A DNA stretch of 64,000 nucleotides from Paralichthys olivaceus (GCF_024713975.1 NC_091112.1:10400001-10464000), one strand, 5' to 3'. Counted from the stretch's first letter, positions 10,453 to 22,900 are shown. The notes: generated by a model not told the origin, from the sequence alone. Translations and numbers: made by a program.

Positions 10453-12528
10453 ATGGAGGGGGAGCAGGTTGATTCTTCTCTTGACCTGAGCCACCTGACG
10501 GACCAGGAGCAGTCACTTATCCTGCAGGTCTTACAGCGGGACTTGGAGCTGCGTCATCGTGATGAAGGACGTGTAAGGTCAGGAGGTGATTGTTTATCTT
10601 TTCAGGGGCCACTTCAGTCATGAACTCAGTACAGAAAGGGGACAACTTGATGGGGAAATAAAAATAACATACATTTCATATCAGGCACTGGACTATCACA
10701 AGCTTCCATAACAGCTGTGGGGGATGAAAATACTTCTTTAACAATATATTCCCTCATCTGGAGTTAGAGTTTTGAAATGGGCCTTTTAAGTACAATTGGG
10801 TTGATTTCTGCCCATTTTCATATACATCAAATCTTTCAGAGACTTTTTGTTCACCATTGAAAATGCTTTTTCTGAAGGTGACCTCTAAAATGGGATACAT
10901 TACAGTGGAGTCAGAGAGCATGATGTGACATTTATGAATTAAAAACACATCTGTATCTTTTAATCTTGAGGCCATGACTGTTTACATGATCCTGTACTTC
11001 AGAAACCTGTTTATGTTTACTCTGTTAGATTTATCACTATGTTGCTATGTCGTCAATAAAGGAAAATAGTTGTGACAATGTAATTTCTAATCTGATTTTT
11101 TAGTTTTCCTAACTGCACACTGCAGTGGATGATGCTACAGTATCCTCATGTGAACATGTGCCACACATAATCATGATATTCCCAAGACCCCATCATAACC
11201 ATATAATCCTATATAAACACACCACGTTGGCACAGCTCAACACTGAGAAAAAGCTGAAACCACAGAATTTTAGGGTTAATTTTCAGTTAACTTACTCCTA
11301 TTGTCAGGGTGATGAATGTACATATATATATATAAAGTCTAATGCCATATTAAATTATTATATATGTTAAATTGACATGTATTTGTCTATGACATGCTGA
11401 CTGACATACAGTACATGACACCAGTGACAGCAGTGACTACAAACCCTGTGTTAAGTTTCAGATGTCGGTCCGACACCAGCTGACGTTTGCAAGCAGGAGG
11501 TTGTGATTGTTTCCTCTTTTAACGCGGCCCTGTGTAACCACTGCAGGATCCTCCAGCAGACAGAGACCGACCCGACACGTCTGCGCACACAGTCGGGGGC
11601 ATGGTTCAGCGAGGAGTGCAGCAAGCGCCATTACAACCGGATGTCAGTCTGCGATCTTGTGCACGCCACCGTTCGCCACAGGAAGACGAAGAGCAGAGGT
11701 CAGTTTCCAGTTAATGTAGTGCTGCTTTTACTGGCTTGTGAGGCGGTTTATCTGATGTTACAGGGATATCCCAATGATGGGTCTGTGGTTGTTGCCATGG
11801 TTACAGATGTGCCCCTGAGCGGACTGTTTAATGGAGATGCGACAACACAACTCAACGACTCCTCTCCTGATGCAGAGGGTAGACTGAAGGATGAATATGG
11901 ACGGTTAGTGATGACTGGGAAACAACTTGTTCTGAGATTTTAGTGAAACTGAATTTCCTTCTCATTCTTGTTTGTTTTCTCAGGAGTCAAGGAAAACCTA
12001 GAACAAAAAGCCCTCTATCACAGGTGTGTGTGTGCATTAATATTTCTAGTTTCCATGCAGGGATTTATTTCCTAAGCAATCATCCAAATATGAACAAATC
12101 ATCTTTAATTCCAGAGTCTCCAGCATAGAAATAGTTCCTTGTCATCCAAAGGTATGAGAGTTTCTATCTCACTGTCTCTGTACCTACATAACTGTGTCTT
12201 CGTACTAATATTAAATATGAACTCATAATTCTATTCATAGACTTTGAAAGGAGAAGTGCTGGCCACTCAGAGGAACCAGAGGTGATTATAACACATCCAC
12301 TGTCACAGATTATCGTGACAAATAATTAGATTAACACTGTTTTTAACTGGCAAGTTATTCCCCTTTCTTTTCTGATGCTGACACAGAGTCGATATTCTGT
12401 ATTATTTAAATGCATATATCAATCACATGTTTCGTCAATAGTAAGTTATATTAGGAGTCTTCATAGGGCACGACATGAGGGTGTCATCTGATGGATGATT
12501 AGTAGTGACGTTGTATCTTAAAATCGTG

Positions 12529-12561
<33 letters not shown>

Positions 12562-12699
12562 AGGATGACTTTGACTGCCACAACGGAGACACAGACTCTC
12601 TGAGCAGCAACCTGACAGAGCCAGACCCAGCCTCTCTGAAAACCAGCAGCTCCACCAGCAGTCTTCAATCAGGCTACACTGTAAGCGTGCACGTATGCA

Positions 12700-12751
<52 letters not shown>

Positions 12752-14239
12752 CGCGCACACACACAGTCGCAATTGATTAATTGGCCATCCAGTCACGAAA
12801 GATGACTCAGCTATGACGTAGGTGCTGATCTTTGTCAGCATGTGTGTGTGTGTGTGTGTGTTGTAGCTCAGTGGCAGCATGATGAGTCTGTTCAGCTCAG
12901 GAGATTTCGGGATGGTGGAGGTGAGGGGCCGTATCCAGTTCTCATTGGTTTACGAGACGCAGAAGGAGGAGCTGCAAGTGAAAGTATTTCGCTGTGAGGA
13001 CATTGCTTCAGGGCGCAAGAACCGCTCTGACCCGTAAGTGACAGTGCATGCATATACATGAACTTGAATATGCATATTGCAATGGCAACATAGCAGTCAT
13101 CATCAGTCATAAAATGTATGTGTGTGTGTGTGTGTGTGTGTGTTTCACAGATATGTTAAAACCTATCTCTTACCGGACAAGTCAAGTCACAGTAAGAAGA
13201 AAACTTCAGTGAAGAAGAAGACACTCAACCCGGTCTATGATCAGACACTCCGAGTGAGACTCTCTCATTTCCATATTACATAAAGTCGCAGCCATCACAT
13301 AATTCCTCTAGCAGCTGTTTGTCCTTCAGCTCTGCTCCAAGTGTCCTGCAACATGCACTGCAGCCACTTACTTCCTTTTTTTGAAGATGCCTTACAACAA
13401 ATGATCACATTTAAAGTTAATTTCTTATAGCTTTTGCACTGTTGATAGGGCCCATAATACTTTGACCTGCCCTTCCACCCTGTCAAGTATCTGGCTGAGT
13501 CCAACCATATGATTTCAGTATAAAGTGAGGATTGGGGAGCTGCGGAGTCGGACCCTGAACCTGTCGGTGTGGCATGCCGAGCCCCTCAGGAGGAACTTGT
13601 TCCTTGGTGAGGTGGAGGTGGCTCTGGATCTCTGGGACTGGACCCACACACAGCCACTGTGGCAGGACCTGCAGCCACGGGTAGGGACAAGAAGAAATAA
13701 ATGACATGCATGCAAATACACACCCATGTAGTCACATAAGTTATGTTGTAGCATTTAGTACTCCCAGACTGATATTTACCAAAAGAAATATGATGCCTGC
13801 ATGTACATTTGCTTGTTTGTCGGTGTAGCAGCACTTTTGGCAGCTTTGTCAAAGACGAGGAATACAAGGAGGAGTGCCTCTTGTGTCTGGGAAAGCTGAA
13901 GGGAGAGGAAGACACACTGTGAATATAAACTAAGGTTTTATGTAACCTTAATCTTTTACTGCTTCCACACTTCTGCTTCCCTCCTCCCACCTGTCCGCTA
14001 TCTTTTTCCTGCTTTGTCTTTTCCTCTTCCTCTTGCATTTTGTTTTCTCTGCTCCCCTCCTCTCCTGTCATCACAGATTAATTTGAATCAAGACTCCATC
14101 AGCAGTCGTGGGACCATCATGCTCTCTATAAAGTTCATCCCAAACGGATCAGAGGGTGAGCAGGAAGCATACATCATGGATGCACAATATGTCCTACCCT
14201 AATATCGCAATCATGTCAGTCTGATACATATTTGTGTGT

Positions 14240-14299
<60 letters not shown>

Positions 14300-16262
14300 A
14301 GGTAATGGTCTGCCCCTGACAGGAGAACTTTACATCTGGCTTCGGGAGGCTCAAGGCCTCCTGACCAACAAAGGAGGCGCTATAGACTCATTCGTGAGAA
14401 GGTGTGTCATTTCTGCATTAAAATTGTTGATATTTTGTCATTGATCATCAACTGATACCAGCAAGTATATTGTCATCTCCTAAATACAGCAGGAAACAAA
14501 AGTGTTTTTTTACTGTTTCAAATGAAATACACTGAAGTTAGTTTCCTTCCACATAACCTGTTTAAACATGACCATATTTTTAAATGACTCTCGTGAAACT
14601 CCTGATATACCATGGCTGTTCAAAGTAAAAACCACAGTTAAAAAAAAAACTCATAATACATAATGTGTCCTCTCACTTCAGTGGATCCTGGATTTCATTT
14701 TAGATTGACTTAACACAAACATCTTTACTCAAACAAAAAACATATTGTTCATTCTGTCTTGTATTATGAAAAAACTAGTGTTTCAGTTTCAAATTACAAA
14801 AACTCTGAGCGTTAATGTATTTCTCATCCTCATTTTCAAGATCCACAATTCAAATACTGAGAGAATCCGATTCACAATCCACAACATTCATAATCGTATC
14901 ATTTTTTTAAATCCCACAAGCTACATACTCCCAGATGCGAGCAGTCAAAGTGGTCAGAAGACGCGTGTGGTGAAGCACTCCATCAGCCCCACCTACAACC
15001 ACACCATGGTGTATGATGGCTTCCACACCAGCGACCTGAGAGAGGCCTGCGCAGAGCTGATGGTCTGGCAGCGTGAAGGGTTAAAGAGGCACGTCTTGGG
15101 AGGGATTCGTCTGAGCTGTGGAACTGGTGAGAGTCTCTCCGCTGTTCGCTTTAACACTTTTATTTATATTCCTATCAAGACTTATGGTGAAAGACAAATT
15201 CACCTTCACATCCTGACATTTTGACATCTTGATATCTGACACCTCTGGTGATAAACATGGGTTTTGTATTCGGTATAAACTCCAGTTTCTTGTTTTTAAA
15301 CTAATGGCTGATTTTGCTTCCATAAATGTAACACACATCACAATCTCGCTTAATTTTCTAAGAAGTAGGAGCCCCAGCAATTAAGAATTTTGTAATTAGT
15401 ATGAAGAAAGTAAGCTGAAACAGTTGGCATGAGAAAGCAGTAAACATTCATCAAATCAACAGATGTGCTTGTACTACACTTATACAGAAAATCATATCAA
15501 TCACCCGCATGTCTTTGTGTCTTTCTGGCATCATAATTATGCATCAGTGAAAAATGGGAAGGCCGACTGATTATGGAGACTCCTTCCTGTTTTAGTGGCA
15601 GATAGTTAGGAAGGGAACCAACACTCTTCGCCCTTGTCAGAAAAGCTTTTCACCTACAATGGTGTTTCAGAGTGGAAAATGGTGACAGTATCATTTAGTC
15701 CAGTGGTTCACTTTCGTTTGCATTCTGTTCACTTGGCATTTCAGGCATTTCAGGCATTTCAGAGGGTCATGTTATCAGAGAGAGGTCATTTCTAGGTCTA
15801 TTTTCTCAGTGTGACATTTGCGGTTCACAGCAAAATAGTAATTGTACTTGCCACAGTTTCCCTGTCTGTATCTGTCAAAAATGTCACAAACATAAATATT
15901 TGCAACACTTCCTGGACCTGTTTCAAAGTAAGAGCAACTTTTCTGTTGACTTAATCCATTCATTTGTTCTAACAAGGTTTTTATTGTTACTGCAGGATGG
16001 GAAGATGCACAGCTTCATTCCGTAGTTTCCTGGCATTTAATACATTGACATTAGAGTACATACTCTACCTTTGGTTGAGTCAATAATGAATAAGGTATTG
16101 TTTTTGTTTTCAATGGCAGGTCAGAGTTATGGCGAGGACGTCAGCTGGATGGACTCCACTGAACAGGAGGTCGCCGTGTGGACATCCATGATTGAAAACC
16201 CAAACCACTGGATCGACGCAAAGCTAACGATCAGAACTAACCTCGCTCACAGGTCCGAGTGA
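10453..16262 (+). CDS. sytl1: Synaptotagmin-like protein 1 (Slp1), Rab27 effector
   Basis: Fourteen coding exons: 10453-10577, 11547-11698, 11807-11903, 11984-12023, 12115-12151, 12241-12281, 12564-12680, 12867-13033, 13151-13253, 13519-13680, 14077-14155, 14302-14401, 14921-15126 and 16120-16262 (1569 nt, 522 aa; human Slp1 is about 560). Residues 10-92 form the Slp homology domain, with an acidic helix ([16 protein letters not shown]) and the Rab27-contacting SGxWF motif at 58-62. There is no zinc finger, as expected for Slp1. A short Ser-rich linker follows (exons 3-7), then C2A (about 222-330) and C2B (about 360-495). Most calcium-coordinating aspartates are missing in both C2 loops, so membrane binding should be calcium-independent. 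It tethers Rab27 vesicles to the plasma membrane. The exon 3 donor, CG|GTTAGT, is weak; it was chosen because it alone keeps the frame through exons 3-7. Confidence 0.88.
12531..12559. repeat. (TG)n tract abutting the sytl1 exon 7 acceptor
   Basis: An uninterrupted TG run ends four bases before the AG of the exon 7 acceptor (TTAAG at 12559-12563), so it occupies the place of the polypyrimidine tract. Confidence 0.95.
12701..12749. repeat. (CA)n tract at the 5' end of sytl1 intron 7
   Basis: About 24 CA units starting 21 bases after the exon 7 donor. It is perfectly complementary, at RNA level, to the TG tracts before exon 7 (12531-12559) and before exon 8 (12841-12862). Confidence 0.95.
12841..12862. 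repeat. (TG)n tract at the 3' end of sytl1 intron 7
   Basis: A TG run ends four bases before the exon 8 acceptor AG (12865-12866). Together with the CA tract at 12701-12749 it puts complementary repeats at both ends of a 186-base intron. Confidence 0.95.
13119..13142. repeat. (TG)n tract next to the sytl1 exon 9 acceptor
   Basis: The TG run is followed directly by TTTCACAG and exon 9 at 13151. Confidence 0.95.
14232..14297. repeat. Long (TG)n tract next to the sytl1 exon 12 acceptor
   Basis: About 32 TG units with one TA interruption, ending four bases before the acceptor AG at 14300-14301. It is the longest of the four acceptor-linked TG tracts in this gene. Confidence 0.95.
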
Positions 16263-16996
16263 CACTGACGCACAGACGCGCATGTTCAAAAAACAGTCGG
16301 ACTGAACTCTCAGCACAAAAGCACATTTAACCTCTTCACTGATACACACATTGTTTATTTCCGCTGTTTATTCATAGACACACACTTGGAGTCAGTAGTG
16401 GTGCAATATTGTGAATTAATGGCGTAGATCAGAAATATTTAGTTTTGAAACTCTGAAATCTGCTTTCGTTTCAAATGTCTTATTTGTATATTTTTTTCCC
16501 TATTTGAAAAAAGTGCATTTGTAATAGTGTTCTGTACTTACTGATATTATATTAAAGTGAAATTATTTAATGTTTAGAATTAAATTACCCCAGGCTAATT
16601 TACTGTTATTGTTTTATATTTATTTCTAGTTTTAACTCAACCCTTTCAATCACTTTCGAATACCTGTGCGTCAGAAAAATAGCACTAATCCCTGATCACT
16701 TCACTGTCTTCACTGTAACTGGATGTGATGGCAAAGGCATTCAGCTTTTCATTTTAATGGAGTCGCTGACTACCACCTTGTGGTCAGACCTTGTAGGTAT
16801 TCTGTAATTCATTAAGCAAATTAAAGAAGAGAAAAGGGTCAAGAACACAAGAAGAAAAGACAGTTTCATTTAATGTGTCCACTCTTTGATTCCATCTGCC
16901 ACTTCACTCATCAAAGGAAAGTAGAGGATCATTAGTGGACTCTTTATCACAAGAGGGATTACCCCTGTCGAGCAGAGGGTGTTATTTGGTTTCTAA

Positions 16997-17002
16997 AATA
17001 AA
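16997..17002 (+). terminator. Candidate polyadenylation signal of sytl1
   Basis: AATAAA about 735 bases after the stop codon, followed by a GT-rich segment (gtgtttgtgtcttgt). An earlier variant ATTAAA near 16551 is also possible. Confidence 0.5.
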
Positions 17003-17019
17003 GTCTTAATATTGCTTTA

Positions 17020-17460
17020 TGTGTTTGTGTCTTGTAAGTTAAAAATCTATTTTAATGTAAGGTCACATCAGCTGATGTTTTGCAATGCTGTGCTTATTCA
17101 AAGTAATACTCATTCAATATTCTATGTGAAATGCTCTGAATGGACTGGATATATTACTGGGTCTTGAGTCTCGCTTATTAACTTGTAAAACATAAATCAT
17201 TAAAATAAATGTAAAAAATGAGTTGAAATGTAGTCAATTTGGATTCTTTTAGGATTCCTCTGGGTCTGGTTGCCAACTTTGCCCTTTCAGGTTTTATGCT
17301 TTTTTGTTTGTAGTGAGATTAAGTGACCCCACAGCTTTGCCCTGCTCAGTGATGGTGTCTGTGATGGACTTTGTGATTTGTGTGAGGGTTGTCAGTCAAA
17401 ATGTCATCAGTGAGCATCAGAGGAAATCTTCACAGTGGTGCAGAGGATGATGACATGAGA
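17020..17460. other. Intergenic stretch between sytl1 and calaxin copy 1
   Basis: AT-rich spacer with no coding signal. It grades into a GC-richer promoter area from about 17460. Confidence 0.5.
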
Positions 17461-17694
17461 GGAGGAAGCACGGAACTCTGGCGCCCCCTAGGGGAGGCGC
17501 GCCCCACACTTTGAAAAGCCCTGTCATTTATTATTAACACACTCCGTTTCCTGCGTATGCGCCCTCTTGTAGTCTACGTTGTTGCCATGGTGACCTCGTG
17601 TATCAACGCCACAGCCAGCGGAGGAGCCACGGACTGTAAATAAAAAGTCCGGATCTCACGTGTCCTGATCGTCCTGGTTCTGAGCAGGTCACAG
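17460..17694 (+). promoter_or_regulatory. Calaxin copy 1 promoter with RFX X-box
   Basis: GTTGCCATGGTGAC at 17581-17594, about 100 bases before the start codon, fits the X-box consensus GTHNYYATRRNAAC at 13 of 14 positions. RFX factors bind such boxes in promoters of ciliary genes, and calaxin is a motile-cilium protein. The ATG inside the box opens an upstream frame of 18 codons (17586-17642, stop included) if transcription starts before it. The flanking sequence is GC-rich and lacks a TATA box. Confidence 0.6.
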
Positions 17695-19819
17695 ATGTCT
17701 GCCATGAAGAGAAAGTCGCTCCACACTCTGGCAGAAACTCTGTCTAAACAAGTGCAGCACTGTGAGTACAAACATCTGTCCGATTCGCTCAGGCTAGGCT
17801 AAACTAAGCTAAGCCATAGTTTCCGTTACGCGCCACTGCTGTGATTGTTTAACTGACACCGAGAGCTAAAGCTAATGTTATAGATGGCAGGAGAAAAGTG
17901 ATCGATTATTGTTTTGGTCGCAGTCAGCAAGACAGAGGTGGAGGCTCTGATCGGACTGTACCATGACCTGCTGGGGGAGTCAGCTGCTCCGGGCAGAGCA
18001 GTCACAGGTCTGGACAGAAGCAAGTTCAGGAATTTCCTGTTCAAAACGTTCGAGATGACTGATAGCATGATCATGGACGAAGGTATTTAATAGTTCCTAT
18101 TTTAGTTTGTTACTTTCTTCTTTGATCTGTTGATCAAAGCTTTTACAAATGATTGACATTGGCTCTTATTTCCACTGACCAATCCTATTTGTATAATTCT
18201 ATATGTTACTTATAAATGATACAAAGAGAAGTGCTATATGATTAAATACTATTATGATTAGTTGAATTATATGTTTTTGTTATTGAACTCCCATTTGCCT
18301 AAGTCTTACTCAGAGAAGTCTTGCTCATTTATTATTGGAAACTTTACTCTTCATGTTCCCTTTTTGAAGACACATTTTACATGCTCAAGTTATCTGCTAT
18401 CATCCTAATAAAAGTCTCAAGCTTTTGTTAGCTTAGCATTTAGAAGTAAGTGTAACTGATCGCTCTCTATTTGACCCATAATACGTACCAAACTACTAAG
18501 AAACCTCTTTGAGGATTTGGGAATGAATTTAAATTAATTTATGGACCTGTGAAATAAAGCGTTGCCTAAGATTCAGTAATAACCCGCAACACTTTGGACG
18601 CAGAGCGCTATGGCTGTTTGATGACCTGAGCATGTCCTGCATTTCACTGACTATCTGTCCTGCAGTCTTCAGGACATTTGACAAAGACAACGACAGCTTC
18701 ATCAGTAAGAAAGAGTGGGTCGAGGGACTTTCTGTTTTACTCCGAGGGACCTTGGAGGAAAAAATTAAATGTAAGCTGTCAGATTCTCACATATAAAAAA
18801 ATCAGTTAAGAGGCATTATCCAGGTAATAACTCTTCTCTTTATGCAGACTGCTTCCATGTGTACGACTTGAACGGTGACTACTACATCTCAAAGGAGGAA
18901 ATGTTTCACATGCTGAAGGACAGCCTCTCCATGCAGCCCACAGATGAGGACCCTTACGAGGGAGCCAGAGAACTGGTGGAGATCACACTCAAGAAGATGG
19001 TGAGGGGATACAGTTACAGCTCTGACCCTATACCATTATTATTATTATACCATTATATTGGTGTAATATGTTAAGTTACGTCTGCAGACAGTAACAACTC
19101 AAACCTTAAAACTCACTTGTACTATTCAATTTTTTTTTCGGAACATTTTTATCGTAATTTTATTCTCAGTTCTCTCTTTTATTCTGTTCAATGTATTATT
19201 ACTGATTTGGAAGATGGCAGTGTGCACAGACGCAGAGGTTTTGCTCTCCCTGAAGTGGATTATTGGAAGAACTGAGAGGTTCTTAGTAACTTGCACTTCC
19301 AGACTGTAAACAAGCTCTTATCCAAGTACCATTAGAGAACTTAAAGTGCAATAATATCAAGCTCTGTATGTTCAATGTTTTTGTTGTAATACTCTGTTTA
19401 TTTTTATTTTTGCCTGTTTTTTATATTTATGTATTAGACTGTAATGTCTTTATTTGTCTAAATATTATTTTCTGTACCACTGGGACACTTAATTTCTTTG
19501 TACACTTATCTATGATTTCATGCCAAAATGGCTGCTAAGAAAAAACTCTATGGTCATTTTGTTTTTCTATGGGCAGGACCATGACCACGATGGGCGGTTG
19601 TCATTTGACGACTTTGAGAAGTCAGTGAGAGAAGAGAATCTGTTACTTGAAGCTTTTGGAAACTGCCTCCCTGACACCGAGGTAAGAAGGAATTAAAGGA
19701 TGATGGGAAATGTATTAACTTAGAAATGTTTAAATCAGAAGTTCTTAATCTTACTTCCTGTTTTTCTTCATTTCCAGAGTATTGAGACATTTGAACAGAA
19801 TGTATTTCAGAAGAAGTGA
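17695..19819 (+). CDS. clxn: Calaxin (EF-hand calcium-binding protein 1), copy 1
   Basis: Six exons: 17695-17761, 17924-18082, 18666-18770, 18848-18999, 19577-19681 and 19778-19819 (630 nt, 209 aa; human calaxin is 211). Calaxin is the calcium sensor that binds axonemal outer-arm dynein and its docking complex in motile cilia and sperm flagella. Three EF-hand loops are visible: 81-92 ([12 protein letters not shown]), 117-128 ([12 protein letters not shown]) and 162-173 ([12 protein letters not shown]). Loop 1 has Ser and loop 2 has Tyr where Gly is usual at position 6. Loop 3 ends in Asp rather than Glu. All junctions are GT-AG. The start follows an X-box promoter. A near-identical paralogue lies 6 kb downstream, and rbm48 converges from the right, its stop codon only 132 bases away. 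Also known as efcab1. Confidence 0.92.
19150..19520. repeat. Old transposon-like insertion in calaxin intron 4 (copy 1)
   Basis: The segment contains the phrase 'ctgtaccactgggacacttaatttc', common in 3' tails of fish retroposons (two pieces of it are visible here), and the segment reappears at 24800-25180 in intron 4 of copy 2. It was therefore present before the duplication. Exact ends and family are not determined. Confidence 0.5.
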
Positions 19820-19913
19820 AACCATGAAGAAATCATATTCATGTTGGATTTTCAGATGTATATTTAATAATACAAACGTATATTGCTGTTTACATTGAGA
19901 TAAAAAATGTTTA

Positions 19914-19919
19914 AATAAA
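19914..19919 (+). terminator. Polyadenylation signal of calaxin copy 1
   Basis: AATAAA 95 bases after the stop codon, giving a short 3' untranslated region that ends within a few tens of bases of the 3' end of the converging rbm48 coding region (19952). Confidence 0.6.
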
Positions 19920-19951
19920 ACAAGTTGCCACAAGAAATCGAGCTGGTGATT

Positions 19952-22900
19952 TCAAATCCGACGACGTGGTTTCATCTTTTTCTCCACTGGTTTGACAACA
20001 GGAACTGATTCCACCTGAGAAAGATGACAGGGATTTTAACTGGTCTGAATCAGGAAATCTAGACTACGTTGATGGAATATTGTCATTTTGATCAGTTCAG
20101 ATTATAGGTTACCTGTTTCATTGTGTTCCTGATGAGGCTGACTGTTTTGTTCAGCGATTCATCCTCCATGTTTAGTTTAGGTGGTTCAGGTAGCTTTGGA
20201 CCAATCAAAGGCTCATTTTTCCCAGAAACAGCTGTCTGTGTTTGGCTTGCTTGTATTTTGCGTTTCCTGTTCTCCAGGTTTGTAGTCCTCGGGACAAATC
20301 TGACTGCAGGAGCCTGATCTGGAGTCAGTCTGAGTTCTGTGTCTCTGTCTGAAGAGGTTTGACTGAAACTTAAATCCTGCGCTGGCTCCTGTCTCGTGTC
20401 AATTATGGCATTGTGTAATGTTCCCATTTTATCTTCTGTTGGTACAGTCCCATGTTGATTTTTATGTCCATAATAATGGCATTCCTGGGGAGGTAATGGC
20501 AGTAAGGGAAAGCCTGAATAATGGCTTAAGTTTAAATTCTCTCCTGTATTATCATTGTCAGGCCTTCGATCGTGTCTGGAGATGATCTTCTCTGATGTGG
20601 TGGCTGTGTTTGATGTTGTGGGCTCCTCCTTTCCTGCCTCCTTCTGTTCCTTTTCTCTCACTTTAAAATTATAGGGAAAAAAAGGCAAATATTATACTGA
20701 GGGTTCAATTCAAATTGGTAATTCCAGCTATATTACAACAATAAAATACAAATAAAGAGCAATTTTTCCTCTGTTATATGAAATGATAGAGCTGGAACAT
20801 TTGAAATGTCCCAATGTTTTAAAAGATAAGTTTACACAGAAAGATTTTATATATATATATATATATGTATATAATTGATGTTAAAGTGTACCTTTATTCC
20901 GAGCAGCCCTCATTATGTATCTCCTTCGGTCCTGCAGTTTTAACTTGGTGTCTTCCACACTTTCATATTCTGGGACGTAGCACACATGGAGAACACCGCC
21001 ATAGAAACTCTTCTCATCCATGTGTCGTTTGGCTGCTCTGAAGAAAAAAAAAAAATGAATTGGGGTAATTTTTAATTTTTTTTTAAGTTCTGTTCAACTT
21101 TGCCAGTACGGTATATTGAAAATGAGGTTGAGTCAGATCCTGAACCTGGCACTGGCGAGTCTCTGGAACTTGACCAGGTAGACCTCCGTGAATTCCTCAG
21201 CAGGATACTCATCCAGGGGCCTGTACTCCTCCACAGCTCCGTACAGGGCACATCGCTGGATCAGCTCCGTCATCACTCCGATGGCGGGGACTCCTTGGAC
21301 CATCAGGTACGTGGACTCTAAATTGATGGTGTACACCTGATGATCATACACAAGACAAATTATCACACTATGCATCATCAAAACACTTGGCTGAGATATC
21401 TGTTTGCCCAGTAATAAGGGAGATAAAGATGTTTTTTTCTTTGAGCAACTGCTTTTATAATTAGTGAAATTCCATATCCACAAGAAAAGATGGACAGATT
21501 TTTCTATGAAGAGCTGCATCAATATGGCACCAAGCAGAAAATAAGGCAATTAAAACAAAAGTTTGGAAAACACTCATGGACTGATGACACATGACATTGA
21601 AAGTTTGAAATTTTACTCCATTTTCTTTAATTAAATTTACTTATTTTGTATGTCTTTTCTCATTCTCTTCATCATTTCAATTGAACATTTGACAATTTAT
21701 GTCTGCCTGCCAAGTTTTAGAAGATTTTACTGTAGAATGTCTGAGAAAATTAAAGGGTACTTTTTCATTATGGCACCAAAACTTGCTGATTTGAGATATA
21801 ATTATAAAAAACTCCTTGGGAGGTGACACATATATTTCACCTCACTCTTGTTCATGGTGACATGCAGACACTGAGAATCACCGTGAAATATCTGTCACCT
21901 CTAAAGGATTTAAATACATATAAATATATATGTATATTTATATTTAAAAACCTCTGGAGTGTCCCAAAAGCTTGAATTACTTCCTGAAGATGCCGCCATG
22001 TTTCTGGAAACACAATTCCGTTCGGAGAACTTCAAAATAAGAGGGCATTCTCCATCACCTACCCCTTGCCTCCAATGCATACCGGAGTGAAATATCTTAT
22101 TTTGAAAAGGAGGGGGTGAAATGATGACGGTTGTTGAGGATTTTTTGACCATCCTTACACATTACTGCATATGCCACTGTATGTTATGTATATTTCACTA
22201 TATCTGTACAGGAGAATAGTGCCTGTCTAATCCACAGATGCTTCCCTCTTTCTCTAAGCAGTACGCAAGGTCAGGTTATAGATAAAGGACCAACCAACAG
22301 TACATTGTGGTGTCTACGCTCAGGGACTTTCATATCTACTGTAATTCAGATGCGCCAGACAGAGAGGCACCAACTTCAACTCTCACCAACTTCAACTCTT
22401 TTCTAAATTACACCAGGGGCAAGATGCAAGGACATAATGTGGTTTAGGAATGCATATTTAGACTTAACTTTCCGATAGGATGCAAACACCTACATGTTGC
22501 ATAGAGAGTGACAGCAATTCTAGCCATTCATGGACGTGCTGTTAGAATGGGTGACGCAAGTAGAGGAAGATACATGGGGATGCTGTGGGAGACATCTTCA
22601 GACTTGGGGGTGACAGTTGCTCATGATACTCTGTTAGCATTTGTATATTGTTCAACCTTCTGGTCTCGTTGATGCATCAAGTCAATATTAAACTCTTTAG
22701 ACATCAGCTGCTGCCTAAGTTCTTCTTTTACCAGCTTCCAAAAAACAATGGTGAGAAGCTGTTGTTAAAGTATCATTAGCCAATTAATGTTCGTGCTCTG
22801 TGACCTTCCAAGATTTTTTAAATATTGAAGTCACTTTAACCCAGTCCACTGAAATACCTTTGCTCTCTTTGACACATGTACAACCTGCTGTTTGTGTCTG

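Noticed and set aside
12282-12530. An extra sytl1 exon between exons 6 and 7
   Set aside because: It seemed needed while exons 3-6 were read in another frame. Using the GTTAGT donor after 11903 restores the frame through all exons, so no extra exon is required.
13586-14074. 162-codon leftward frame opposite sytl1
   Set aside because: It overlaps sytl1 exon 10 on the other strand and consists of antisense and intronic sequence; low-complexity Glu/Lys start.
20092-20688. 198-codon leftward frame taken as a separate protein
   Set aside because: It is rbm48 exon 4 read through both splice sites. The apparent start Met lies in the intron.
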